The notes under the pieces were generated by a model. The model did no database searches. It was given only the letters and a program-made list of their open reading frames with translations, and was not told the origin of the DNA. 64,000 nucleotides of DNA from Erodium maritimum (taxonomy: Eukaryota; Streptophyta; Magnoliopsida; Geraniales; Geraniaceae): assembly GCA_963921825.1 (NCBI GenBank), contig OY997594.1, positions 64,713,675-64,777,674 on the forward strand. Reading direction: 5' to 3'. Shown piece by piece: positions 1 to 10,584 of this stretch (positions are counted from its first letter, which is position 1; every line of letters starts with the position of its first letter). A program made the position numbers and the translations under genes.

Positions 1-732
1 ATATTATCTCAACTAGAGAATGTCAAATTCGAATTTGTGAAAAGAACTACGAAAAAACATCTCACCAATTAAACAGAGAAACTCATTTTACGTTTGATCT
101 TCGGTCATCAAAGTTGCACTTACCTAATACACTTCAATATTATTCTTATTTTAAACCATCAATACATTATACATCACTTTGGCTCTAAATAAAAAACCAT
201 TATTTAAAACAACAAAGAGCCTTGCCGTTAAAAACAAAATTTGGCCCAATTAAGCCAAGGGTATCTAGCTATGGAATCTTTTGAAAAATTGTTCTCAAAC
301 AGTTATTTAAAATAAATGGTAGTTAGAGTTGGTTTTTCTTTTTTTAAAGAAGATAAAGTTAGATTTTATAAGCTTACTCCTAGTTGAATCGTGTTGCATA
401 TCAAATTATGCTTCTTTTTTTGATTAAAAGTGTAATATTAAAATTTTAGAATTCAATGTTTATAGTTCTTTAAAATACTATAACCGTATGCTTCAAATCA
501 CGAGTATGAACTACATCGATAATAGGAAACAAATTATGCTTCCTTAACTTCAGCATATGCTATTCATTAAATGATGTATAGCATCCACTATTTAATTTTA
601 ATTTTCTTATTATCCTTTCTATTCATATAATAATGTGGATTAATTAACTCAAACAATGATACATAATTTGGTGGATTAATATTTTATGGGATTGTAATCA
701 TGCAACCTGAGTCTCTCATCTTAGTTCATGGT
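1..732. other. Intergenic DNA upstream of P450 gene 1
   Basis: AT-rich sequence without a convincing reading frame or repeat. It ends at the TA-rich core promoter of the first P450 gene. Distal regulatory sites may lie here, but none can be identified by eye. Confidence 0.6.
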
Positions 733-803
733 CGATATATATATATATATATATACACGTAGGTGATCAGTGTGAAGAGTGAAGAGTAGTCTCTGTCTTA
801 ACA
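733..803 (+). promoter_or_regulatory. Core promoter and 5' leader of P450 gene 1
   Basis: A run of TA dinucleotides (about 735-755) sits where a TATA box is expected, some 50-70 bases before the ATG at 804. The following leader contains GTGTGAAGAGT, AGAGTAGTCTCTGT and TTAACA directly before the ATG. The same order of motifs precedes the ATG of P450 gene 3 on the other strand, so this block was copied with the gene and has been retained in both intact copies. The transcription start itself cannot be seen. Confidence 0.65.
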
Positions 804-2417
804 ATGGAGTGGGTAACAAATTATTCAGTGTGGTTTGTTACAATATTGTCCCTACCATGCCTTGTCTTACTTCTCCGGCACAGGAAAGTCAGCAGCGGCG
901 GCCGGAAGCTTCCTCCTGGGCCGCCGGGGTGGCCAGTAATCGGTAACATGTTGGATTTGGGAAAACAACCGCACCGGACACTGTACCAGATGAGAGACAA
1001 GTACGGCGGCGTCATATGGCTGAGGCTAGGCTCAACCAACGCCATGGCCATCGTCACCGCCAAAGCCGCCGCCGAATTCTTCAAGAACCACGACATGGCC
1101 TTCGCTGACCGGAACGTCAACGAGACCATGCGCGTTCACGACTTCAACAATAGCTCGATGGCGCTGGCTCCGTACGGGTCCTTCTGGCGCGTGGTGAGGC
1201 GGTTGGTGACCGTTGACATGCTGGTCACGAAGCAGCTCAACGCGACGGTCCCGATCCGAAGGAAGTGCATGGACGACATGGTGACGTGGATCGAGGAGGA
1301 GGCGGAGCGAGTGAAGCGCACGACAGGACACGCGGGTGGGGTTAAGGTCGTGCACCTCATTGGTCTCACGATGTTCAACATGATGGGGAATCTGGTCATG
1401 TCACGTGACCTGGCTGACCCGCAGTCGGAGGAGGGGGCCCAGCTCTTGGAGGCCTTCGACCGGGTGACGGAGCATGCCGGTACCGGCAACGTGGCAGACT
1501 TTTGGCCGTGGCTGAGGAGGTTCGATCCTCAGGGACTTGTCAGGTCGATGGAGAGGGATATGGGGAAGGCTCTCGACATCATTTGCACTTTGGTCAAACG
1601 CCGCCGCGAGGAACTGCTCGCCGGCGGCTTATCGGAGAAAAGGGATTACTTACAAGTCATGTTGGAGTATGAAGGGGTAGGAGACGAGCCACCAGCTAAA
1701 TTTTCGGACAAAGATATCAACAAATTAATAGTGGTATGCTCAATTATTCATGATGAACAAGTACAACCCAAGTATATATATTTTAAATGTTATTCATTCA
1801 TTATATATGTTTAGGAAATCTTCATGGGTGGTTCCGAAACAAATCGTTCGACCACAGAATGGGCTATGGCCGAGCTGATGCGCCACCCAGAGTCAATGAC
1901 AAAAGTCAAAGCGGAGCTGAACCGGGTCGTGGGACCGAACCGGAAGGTCGAAGAGAGCGACATCGAGAATCTGCCGTATCTGCAGGCGGTGATGAAAGAG
2001 TCGATGCGGTTACATCCGGTGCTTCCGCTTTTGATTCCGCGTAGAGCAATTCACGACACCAAGTTCATGGGTTACGACATACCCAAAGGCACGGCCGTCT
2101 TCGTGAACGCTTGGGCTATTGGGCGAGACCCGGAGGCTTGGGACGACCCGTTGACCTTCAGGCCGGAGAGGTTTCTTGGGTCCAAGATTGATTATAGAGG
2201 TCAGAATTTTGAGTTCATTCCATTCGGAGCTGGCCGGAGGATCTGCGTTGGCATGGCGCTGGCTCACCGGCTTATTTACCTGATCTTGGGCACGTTAGTG
2301 CACGAGTTTGATTGGGAGCTTGAGGCTTCGGAGACTTTGGACATGAACGATAAGTTAGGCATAACCGCTGCCATGCGCAACCCATTAGTGGCAGTTCCAA
2401 AGAAATGTGTGCCTTGA
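804..2417 (+). CDS. Cytochrome P450 (CYP76-like), intact, two exons
   Basis: Heme-thiolate monooxygenase of the plant A-type (CYP71 clan), expected to sit in the ER membrane and take electrons from NADPH-P450 reductase. Exon 1 is 804-1733 and exon 2 is 1815-2417; the phase-0 intron (81 bases) begins GTATGC and ends TTTAG. The product is 510 residues, normal for the family. Visible in order: N-terminal membrane anchor (about 9-24), proline-rich hinge PPGPPGWP (37-44), C-helix WRVVR (128-132), I-helix GGSETNRSTTEW (315-326), the ExxR pair in KESMRLHP (E372, R375), PERF (427-430) and the heme loop FIPFGAGRRICVG with the axial Cys454. Overall wording resembles CYP76 proteins, many of which oxidise terpenoids or alkaloids; that family level is a judgement by eye and the substrate is unknown. 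Closest relative in the window is the minus-strand gene at 62044-63678. Confidence 0.93.
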
Positions 2418-2489
2418 CTCATCTCTTGTTTTAGTTTAAATTTCTTAAACTTGATGGTTAATTTGTCTTGTTTGAACCATAAGATCTGC

Positions 2490-2495
2490 AATAAA
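2490..2495 (+). terminator. Candidate polyadenylation signal of P450 gene 1
   Basis: AATAAA lies 73 bases after the stop codon, followed by AT-rich DNA. This is a typical position for a plant poly(A) signal, although plants tolerate many variants. Confidence 0.45.
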
Positions 2496-2644
2496 GATTG
2501 ATATCAGAACATATGCTATGTATTCTTTTAAAAAAAGACATATGATATGTGTAAAAAGGGAGAATTGTTGTATCACTTGCTTATATTTTCATTGATCAAT
2601 TCAACTATTTATACAAGTGATCATAGATTAAGAAAGGAAACCAG

Positions 2645-3660
2645 TTAAACCTCTTGAGGTTCTCTCCTAATCTTACTGGGTTCATCGTCGTCGCTCTTCT
2701 CCACCACATCCGACCAGCAGCCTCCAACCGGTCCACCGCTCTCGTTCGTACTCCTCACATCTCCGGTCAGTTTTTTCAGCCGAGCACGAACGCCGCCGCC
2801 GTGCTTCGCTCCCGCCCGGCTTCGTCTGGACATCCATCGCCGCCACAGACCCCCTCGCCTCCAACAGCGTCCATTTCCGATCAGACGATGTCGGATCTGC
2901 CTCCCCCCATCTCCACGAGTCGGATATAGTCGGTCCCGACCAGATCCCCTCACATGCAGAGATCCGTCGGGATCTTGGGGCCTCCGCCCAGCACCAGGCG
3001 CGCCGCGACGCTGCTCTCCCGCTGCTGCCCGGACCGGCCGCTGTCCCCCCCCCCCCCCCCCGGCATCCACCGCATACAACATATCTGAAAGACAAGTCGG
3101 GCTTGCCCTCGATAGATCTGATGGACAGGTCGGGCCTGTCTTCGCCCACCGAGCCGTCGCTGGTCGCCGACGATGCTTCTGTACTACCGGAGCTCTGCCC
3201 GTCTTACACTGGCCTCTCGTCAAGACCGAGGGAGGTATACCGGGACTTGGTGACCCCTCCCCGGCCGATACAGTCCCCGACGGGTACCTATCATCCTCTT
3301 TCGGCCGAAAGGGGACAGTTTGCTAGCCCTAGCTGCCCGAGGGTTGGCCAGTCATTGGGGCCACCTCCGGCGGTTCCGGAAAGCCGCATCCCCCCGGCCC
3401 CGGATCTGAGCGACCTAACTCTGAACTCTAAGGTCCGTTCGAGAGAGACTTCCATGGGCATTGGATCGTCCAATACAGGCACTCCGAAGCCTGACTTTCT
3501 AGCTAAGGTTAACCAAGATGGGTTAACCACTACCTTGCAGGGGGGATGGATATGGAGCACCCAACCCGCCACCCAGGCCCACAAAGCCTGACTTCCTGGC
3601 TAACATCAATCCTGCTGCCGGGCATGTGATCCGAGCTCCTCCCATGAATTTTGAATCCCA
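2645..3660 (+). mobile_element. Fragment of a LINE-type ORF1 region
   Basis: GC-rich, proline/serine-rich sequence that stands out from the AT-rich flanks. It carries two copies of a motif encoding K-P-D-F-L-A (3487-3506 and 3583-3603). Variants of the same DNA motif (reading K-S/L-D-N-L-A) occur twice in the ORF1-bearing retroposon at 35126-37473 (36709-36728 and 36803-36822), which is the reason for the LINE assignment. Reading frames are short and shifted, so it is a dead fragment. A 17-base C run (3045-3061) interrupts it. No tail or target-site duplication was found. Confidence 0.45.
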
Positions 3661-3850
3661 AATTTAAGAGTAATTTTTTAAATTATGAGTTGGAGAGAAA
3701 ATTTAAGACATGGGTAAGAGAGTATGAATTTGATTTCGCAATAAAAAGGTATCGTCTGTAAGAAGAAAGATTTAGGGTTATGGGATTATTATCGATGATT
3801 ATTTTAAATTGTGTTGTATAAAACAAAAAATACTCGATATTTTAAAATAG

Positions 3851-4167
3851 TGTTATGAAATAACTAAATGATAGTAATACTTTTTTACTACTCCGTCTCC
3901 GTGCCTCATAAGAAAGGATAGCATGATTTTATCTTTTCTTGTTGGATCCCAGAAGCTTATCAAAAATTTAGCAGTACAACAAATGAATATTGGATAAAAC
4001 CAACACAAAGGATATAAGATGCAGAAACTCTCTCAGTACCCTCATTTCTATTTTGATTGAACCATACACATACAACACATATAAAGCTATTTATATAGGC
4101 AAGCTTCCATCGCCAATGAAGCTTATCGGGTAAGGAAATGGGTGGGGGCCACCATGATATTATAACA
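3851..4167 (-). repeat. 3' LTR of the non-coding LTR element
   Basis: 317-base copy of the terminal repeat, TG...CA bounded, preceded by AATAG. It pairs with 9244-9559. Confidence 0.92.
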
Positions 4168-4520
4168 CTCCCCATTGGACACCACCATTTACGAATATAT
4201 CAAATGCGCCTTAAGTTGCTTCGTTAAAAACCTACTCAGGAAAACCCGGTGGGGTAACCTATAAGAAAAATAGTGCAACGCGCAAAACGTGCTTCATGAT
4301 GTGCTTGATGCTGCCTCGTTAAAAACATTTCCAATAAAACCCTGTGGGACAAAATTTGGATAGGGGAAAAAGAGTGCAGCGCACAAAATTTATCTCCCCC
4401 TAACTTCAGGCAGGTTACTTTGGTTGTTCGGTTGAGTCAACACATCCTGATCTTGAACATTAACCTCTCAACAAGTGGATGTCGGGAAAGCCATACTGAG
4501 TAGAGTGCTTCTTCCATTTA

Positions 4521-7500
4521 CTCACTTCTGGTGAGCTGGACGTGCATAACGGCTGCCTCGTTAAAAACCTTTCCAAGAAAACCTCGTGGGACATAACCTG
4601 AATAAGGGAAAAAGAGTGCAACGCACGGAAACATACTCCCCCTGACTGTCGCTCCCCCTGAAGACCGAATGAGTAATCTAGGCTACTTGCAAATTCAACT
4701 CATATTTTCTTATACTCTGACTTTCCCAAAACCGATGTTACCCAAATATCAGTGAACCAAACCTGCAGGATTTTCACTACGTGATTCTGATTGGCGTCAA
4801 TCTCATGACTCTTCTGGAGTTCATGATAAAAGGATTTCAGAGCACTTAGTGGTTGTAACCAAAACACTGAACACTGAAAACTGTCTTCCCAAACTATAAG
4901 CGTCCTGGGACATGCTTTGCAGATCTGCTTCTTTCTCAAAACCGGTAAATAGTTTCTGAGCTCAAAACTGGCTAGCACATTTACTGCGAATTTTCTATCA
5001 GGCCTTGTACATCATAACGTCTCAAATTTAGATATGGTACTCCAGGACCAAATATCTTTCCATCTCTTTGATACAAGTGAGATCTTCTTTAGGACCTAAA
5101 TATCGATCGATCGTTTGAATATTAAGTCGAAAGCGCTTCAGGCGTTTCTTAACATATGCATATTTATGGATCCATTTGAAAATACGCTCGATCTTCAGGC
5201 CAAGACAATACTTAACCATCAAAGCTTTCATTTGAAAGTCTTTCTTTAGACATATTGCAGTTTCAAGGACCTCTTCAAGAGTCCATATATTATCGACCCA
5301 CACTGCTTACTGAGTACATGGTTTCTCATACCATGTCTTATTACCCCATGCAAATCAAACCCTTCAGAGAGTCATTTCTCTAGATAATCATAAATCCTTT
5401 GGGGAATGACATTGCTTCTGGCAATTTAAATTCTCAAGGGATTTGCTTTAGACAAGTTGCAATGTTTTAGGCAATGCATGAGTTTTGCTTCAGGCAAACT
5501 ACAATGCTTCAGGCAATGCAGGTCCTTCGGGGACTTTTATAAATGTTGGAACTTAAAAGTACCATTAGCAGTGGGTACATATATCTAATATACCATGGTA
5601 ATCACACTACACAACTTTATCAAAAGTTGGCTTTAAGTCATTTGAGTAAAATACCTTTATAAAGCCACTTTATATTCAACATCTTTGTTTTCTCATTCAT
5701 CTATATCCAGCTGGTAAAATATCCTTCGATGTTTTGATCATGATTTTGAACATTGGACATTATACCAATAAGTCAATTCTTCTGGAATGACATTTTCTCG
5801 TATTGGCCAAACATGTCTTTAAATGACAGTAGTCAACACCACATGGTTCAATGTCAAAATCATCTAGCATTTCAATCATGGTAATAGTAATGCCTTTATC
5901 AATGGAACCGATTTTCGGTTCCATGATTCTCAATATGTGAGAACGATATGCATTTGCACATTACTTTGTTCTTCAGGAACCAACGCTTTTGTTTGAACTG
6001 ATATTCTTCTTAAATCAATTTCGAGAATAAATTTATATCACGCTCATTCACGATCTGCCTTTTTGGCAGGAGCAATTGATTCTTCTGGAATCAACGGTTT
6101 TTCTTAAACTGAAATTTTTGTTGGAACAGATTCCGATAGTGAAGACATATTATGTTCATCATTAAAATTCGCCTAATTCTTTCTCTCTTGGAATAAATAT
6201 TATTTGATCCAAGTACCCTCTCACGCTTCTGGCGTGTACAAGAGGAGTCCTTCCACACTTTCACAAAGCTTTTAAATCTTCATTGGTATCTTGGTATGAC
6301 CTTATTATTTTTATAAATGTGTATAGCATTCGGTCTGCAACATTTTGCAAATGTGCAAGCTTATATACTTTAGGTACATATGATGAGACAAAAATAATTC
6401 TTCAAAGAACATTTCATGCCTTACTTCAGGAAGGTCTTCTCTCTTCACTTCAAGATGAACGATATCGTCTCATCAAAATGAAACTGACAGATCATGCAAT
6501 AAACATCTTGTCCTTCAGGGACTCAAGATACCAGCATTGTCAAGGCGGTCGATTTTATAAAGCGTATCAACAACTTAACAAATGCAATGTTACACGATAA
6601 GACCATCTTCTGGATGCGTCTCTTATAAAGTAAGTATTAAGATACCATAAGACCATCTTCTGGATGCGTCTCTTATAAAATAAGTATGGTCACATCCTCA
6701 TGAATTCTGTACTTGAGTAATTAAAATTCCATACTAAAATTGTCTTTGGATGGTTGGACCACAAAATATATCTTGTGAGAAGCCACACAAAATACTTCAT
6801 AGGACATTTGAACATTCTAGTTCTCAATGATCCTACGCATCATCTTCGATCCAAATGATCAATACGAATACGTCGACATATAAAACATTTTCATTATCGA
6901 ACTTCTGGTTCAATATAGCGTAGGCATTGCCTGTTCTTGTATAACTAATGTATCTTAACATTTAGATTTCTAGTACTTGTTTTTCACCATGTTTATCACT
7001 TCTGGTGATACAGAGAAACTCAGTCTCATTTGTGGTCTCAATATGATCGTTGACACTGAGTAGATGCTTCTGGATCTACTTTCATATAGAGCATTTTCAA
7101 CACTAAGTAGATGCTTCTGGATCTATTTTAACATTGAGTAGATGCTTCTGGTCCTACTTTCATATAGAACATTAATGCTTAACTTCATTGTAAACCTCAA
7201 TGACATGGTAGGTCTTTCGGAAACCATAGTTTTACCAATGGCACCCGTATTATGTAGTGATACACATATCATTTTCATTTTTGCACATGAATTGATCGCT
7301 TCAGGGATCAATATATAATAGACAAAATGAACCATGATCATATCGGCTACATCGTTATATAGAGTCGTCTGAGACATTCAATTCATTTAGATCTTCCGGA
7401 TCTAGGTCATCAATCAGACTTTATCTCTATCACCCTTTTCTTTTACCCTTGTTTGATGTTTGATGTAAAGCCATCAAAACATTTAGTCATACAACATGTA

Positions 7501-8943
7501 ATTGACCAATGATCTCTCATGTCTCATATATAACATATACTTTCATCTTTTTTGGGAGCTCAACTCTATAAGCAACTTTCTTTGTGCCTTTCGTATTTGT
7601 CCCACTTCGGGTGGGATTTTGAGATCGAAAGTTATAATTCATGCTAGAATGATCGAGGTCTCAATATGTTCCGAGTCTAGAATTACCATCATGATTTATC
7701 TCATTCACTTCTGGGAATGGTATACTGCCAATATGGCGAGTTTGATGGTTTTTGAGTAATAACTCATTATTTCGACGATGAGTATACAGGAAATTAACTT
7801 CGAATATATAATTTCGTATTTCCCGACATTAATATTGTTGGATCATATGAGATGAATGAACAAATAGTTTCTCTATAACCAAACTAATATGGCGATGTTT
7901 GGAAATAATATATCCTTGAAATGAACTATCAAGTTTATATGAACTTCTGGTCATATAAATAACAAGATTGCACCTTGAATTAGAATATCAAGCTCTGTGA
8001 AATTTAAGTCGGTATGAACTTCAGTCCATACGACATTTAGAAATGGTGCACATATAAATTTCCACTTGAACGATGGTGCAATGAACTTATCTCAAATATC
8101 GTGAAATGTTAAGTCTGTATGAACTTCTGGTCCTACGACATTCAACAATGGTGAACATATCCGTTTCACTGGAACGAATAATTTAATGAACATGTCTTTG
8201 ACGGTTTTGGAACTTCGGATCCAAAGTATCATGATATTTATAAGCTTCGGGTTACAAATATACAACATTTGAATAATCACGATTAGATATATAAAACCAC
8301 ACAATGAGCGAACTCATGGGGTAAACATAATAAACGCGGGAATTAAATATAGGTATAACCGCACAACGAGCGAACTCGAGGGGTATAATAAATATATAAA
8401 TCAAGTATATACATAACCGCACAACGAGCGAACTCGTGGGGTAAGCATAATAAACGCTGAAATTAAATATATAAGTATAACCTCACAACGAGCAAGCTCG
8501 TGGGGTAGACATACTAAATATAAATAGTTTCATATAAAATTTTAGGCTTCAGGCATTGGACACAAGTTACAGGCTTCAGGCCAGTGGTTTGAGCTTGTGA
8601 CATTAATACAAGTTACAGGCTGCAAGCCTGTGGTCTATATTCAGCCTTTTAAGGACATGTTACAGGCTTCAGGTCTGTGATTTGTCAATCAGTCATAAAT
8701 ACAAGTATCAAGCTACAGGCTTGTAATTTATCGTTTGATCGTATAGGCCAGTATCAGGCTTCGGGCCTGTGATTTATCATGTGGCCGTAAAAGGAAAAAT
8801 ATCAAGCCCCGGGATTGTAATTTATTATTTGGCCATAAAATCATATATATCATGCCTCGACCATGTGATTTTTCATTTGGTCGTTCAGGCACATATCAAA
8901 CCTTGGCTTACGATTTTTCATTTGGAGCTTCTGGTCTCAAATG
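4521..8943. repeat. Array of short hairpins with a C-TTCNG-G core
   Basis: Throughout the interior of the LTR element, the pentamer TTCTG, TTCAG, TTCGG or TTCCG is bracketed by short complementary arms that differ from hairpin to hairpin. Examples read directly (arms): 4521-4535 CTCAC/GTGAG; 5411-5425 ATTGC/GCAAT; 6076-6094 TTGATTC/GAATCAA; 6222-6236 CACGC/GCGTG; 6994-7010 TATCAC/GTGATA; 7059-7080 AGTAGAT/ATCTACT; 7291-7312 ATTGATC/GATCAAT; 7388-7404 TAGATC/GATCTA; 7600-7616 TCCCAC/GTGGGA; 7934-7959 TTTATATGA/TCATATAAA; 8206-8225 TTTGGA/TCCAAA; 8234-8261 ten pairs with one mismatch. Some have an 8-base unpaired core such as ACTTCTGG or GCTTCAGG. At least 25 such units are visible, spaced about 30-200 bases apart. 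No coding frame runs through them. The function is unknown. Confidence 0.85.
8301..8505. repeat. Four direct repeats forming ACGAG/CTCGT hairpins
   Basis: Four spaced copies of a CACAACGAGCGAACTCGTGG-type unit. The stems are at 8304-8317, 8366-8379, 8424-8437 and 8488-8501. The loop is CGAA in three copies and CAAG in the last; on the minus strand the common loop reads TTCG. In the first copy both arms changed together (ATGAG/CTCAT), keeping the stem. Confidence 0.7.
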
Positions 8944-9243
8944 ATTTGGTTTCGGTATAATACCGTTTCACAAATAATGTTACTAAAATAAATCAATATC
9001 GACAAAGCTTAACACGTAACAAGATTTCAATATGACCATATTTTCTGATGTGAAAGATCCAAAATATTATTTGGCGATCACAGAGCATACTTATATGGTA
9101 TAAAAATCAGATCCAAATAAGTATAGAACGAACACAAATATATTTCACGAGTACCGTTAATAAATAATATCAACGAATAAAATTTATGATAATATGAAAC
9201 TTTATACCTGAACGATCGAACAGAGCTGTTCGTGCTGATAACG

Positions 9244-9559
9244 TGTTATGAAATACCTAAATGACAGTAATACTTTTTGACTACTCCCTCTCCGTGCCTC
9301 ATAAGAAAGGATAGCATGCTTTTATCTTTTCTTGTTGGATCCCAGAAGCTTATCAAAAATTTAGCAGTACAGCAAATGAATATGGATAAAACCAACACAA
9401 AGGATATAAGGTGCAGAAACTCTTTCAGTACCCTCATTTCTGTTTTGATTGAACCAGACACATACAACACATATAAAGCTATTTATACAGGCAAGCTTCC
9501 ACCCCCAATGAAGCTTATCGGGTAAGGAAATGGGTGGGGGCCACCATGATATTATAACA
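9244..9559 (-). repeat. 5' LTR of the non-coding LTR element
   Basis: 316-base partner of 3851-4167, followed by the AATAG duplication. In the element's own direction this is the upstream LTR, so any LTR promoter would read left, away from P450 gene 2. Confidence 0.92.
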
Positions 9560-9662
9560 AATAGAAAATACCGAATATGCCTCTATAATTGTGGGGAAAC
9601 AAATCTAGCAATATAAAAACAATGGGCAGTAATATCCTAATTCATTTGAGGTGTGATCGACC
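9560..9662 (+). promoter_or_regulatory. Truncated upstream region of P450 gene 2
   Basis: Only 103 bases separate the LTR element from the gene 2 start codon. TATAAAA occurs at 9612-9618, about 45 bases before the ATG. The leader motifs shared by genes 1 and 3 (GTGTGAAGAGT, AGTCTCTGT) are absent. Whatever upstream promoter existed is now beyond 3850. Confidence 0.45.
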
Positions 9663-10584
9663 ATGGAATGGGTAGTAATATATTCCGTTTGTTTTATAAC
9701 GACGATATCTGTACCATGCCTTTTCTTGCTCCTCCGGCACAAGTCCACCGGCGCACGGAGGCTTCCACCGGGGCCGCCAGGGTGGCCAATAATCGGCAAC
9801 TTATTAGATATGGGAACACAACCCCACCGGACACTAAACCGGCTCAGAGACAAGTACGGCGGCGTCATATGGCTGAGGCTGGGCTCAACCAACCATGGCC
9901 ATCGTCACCGCCAAAGCCGCCGCCGAGTTCTTCAGGAACCACGACCTGTCGTTCGCGGACAGAGCCGTCAACGAGACCCTGCGCGTTCACGACTACTACA
10001 AAGGCTCCCTGGCGATGGCTCCGTACGGGTCCTTCTGGCGCGTGCTGAGGCGGCTGGTGACCGTGGACATGCTCGTGACGAAGCGGCTCGGCGAGACGGC
10101 CCCGATCCGGAGGAAGTGTATGGACGACCTGGTGAGGTGGGTCGAGGAGGAGGCGGAGCGAGTGAACCGCACGGCAGGCCGTGAGACTGGGGTTCATGTC
10201 GCCCAACTGGTGGGGATCACGCTGTTCAACATGATGGGGAACCTGGTGATGTCACGTGACCTGATGGACCCGCAGTCCGAGGTGGGGCCGCAGCTACTGG
10301 AGGCCATCGACGGCCTGTCGGTGTGTGCCGGACGCGCCTACTTGGCCGATTACTTTCCGTGGCTGAAGAGGTTCGACCCGCAGGGCCTGAAGAGGTCCAT
10401 GGAGAAGACTATGGGGAGGGCTCTCGACATAGTTTCAACTTTTATAGACCGCCGCCGTCAGGAACTGCTCGCCGGCGCCGGGCCGCGGGGGAGGGATTTC
10501 TTGCAGGTAATGTTGGAGTTTCGTGGGGTGGGAGATGAAGAACCAGCTCAGTTCTCGGACAAGGAAATCAACATATTTATTCTG

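Larger units (their letters stand above)
3851..9559 (-). mobile_element. Complete non-coding LTR retrotransposon
   Basis: Two LTRs of 317 and 316 bases (3851-4167, 9244-9559) flank the interior, and the whole is bounded by a 5-bp target-site duplication AATAG (3846-3850, 9560-9564). LTRs run TGTTAT...ATAACA. A purine tract (read on the minus strand, AATGGGGAG) abuts the left LTR, so the element points to the left; its left LTR is the 3' LTR. By eye the LTRs differ at about 13 positions plus one indel, roughly 4 percent. The interior has no gag or pol that I can recognise. Next to the left LTR it carries repeated phrases (for example TCGTTAAAAACCT and AAAAAGAGTGCA) that I associate with the non-coding 3' parts of plant copia elements. 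The element must therefore have been mobilised in trans. It ends 103 bases before the ATG of P450 gene 2. Confidence 0.9.

Noticed and set aside
821..1489. Minus-strand open frames across P450 exon 1 (also 9865-10206 and 63101-63499)
   Set aside because: They are antisense to the conserved P450 exons and reflect GC-rich third positions, not genes.
4700..5303. Minus-strand open frames of about 90 residues in the first LTR element as gag/pol pieces
   Set aside because: No copia or gypsy motif is present, and the frames run across hairpin units; better explained as non-coding.
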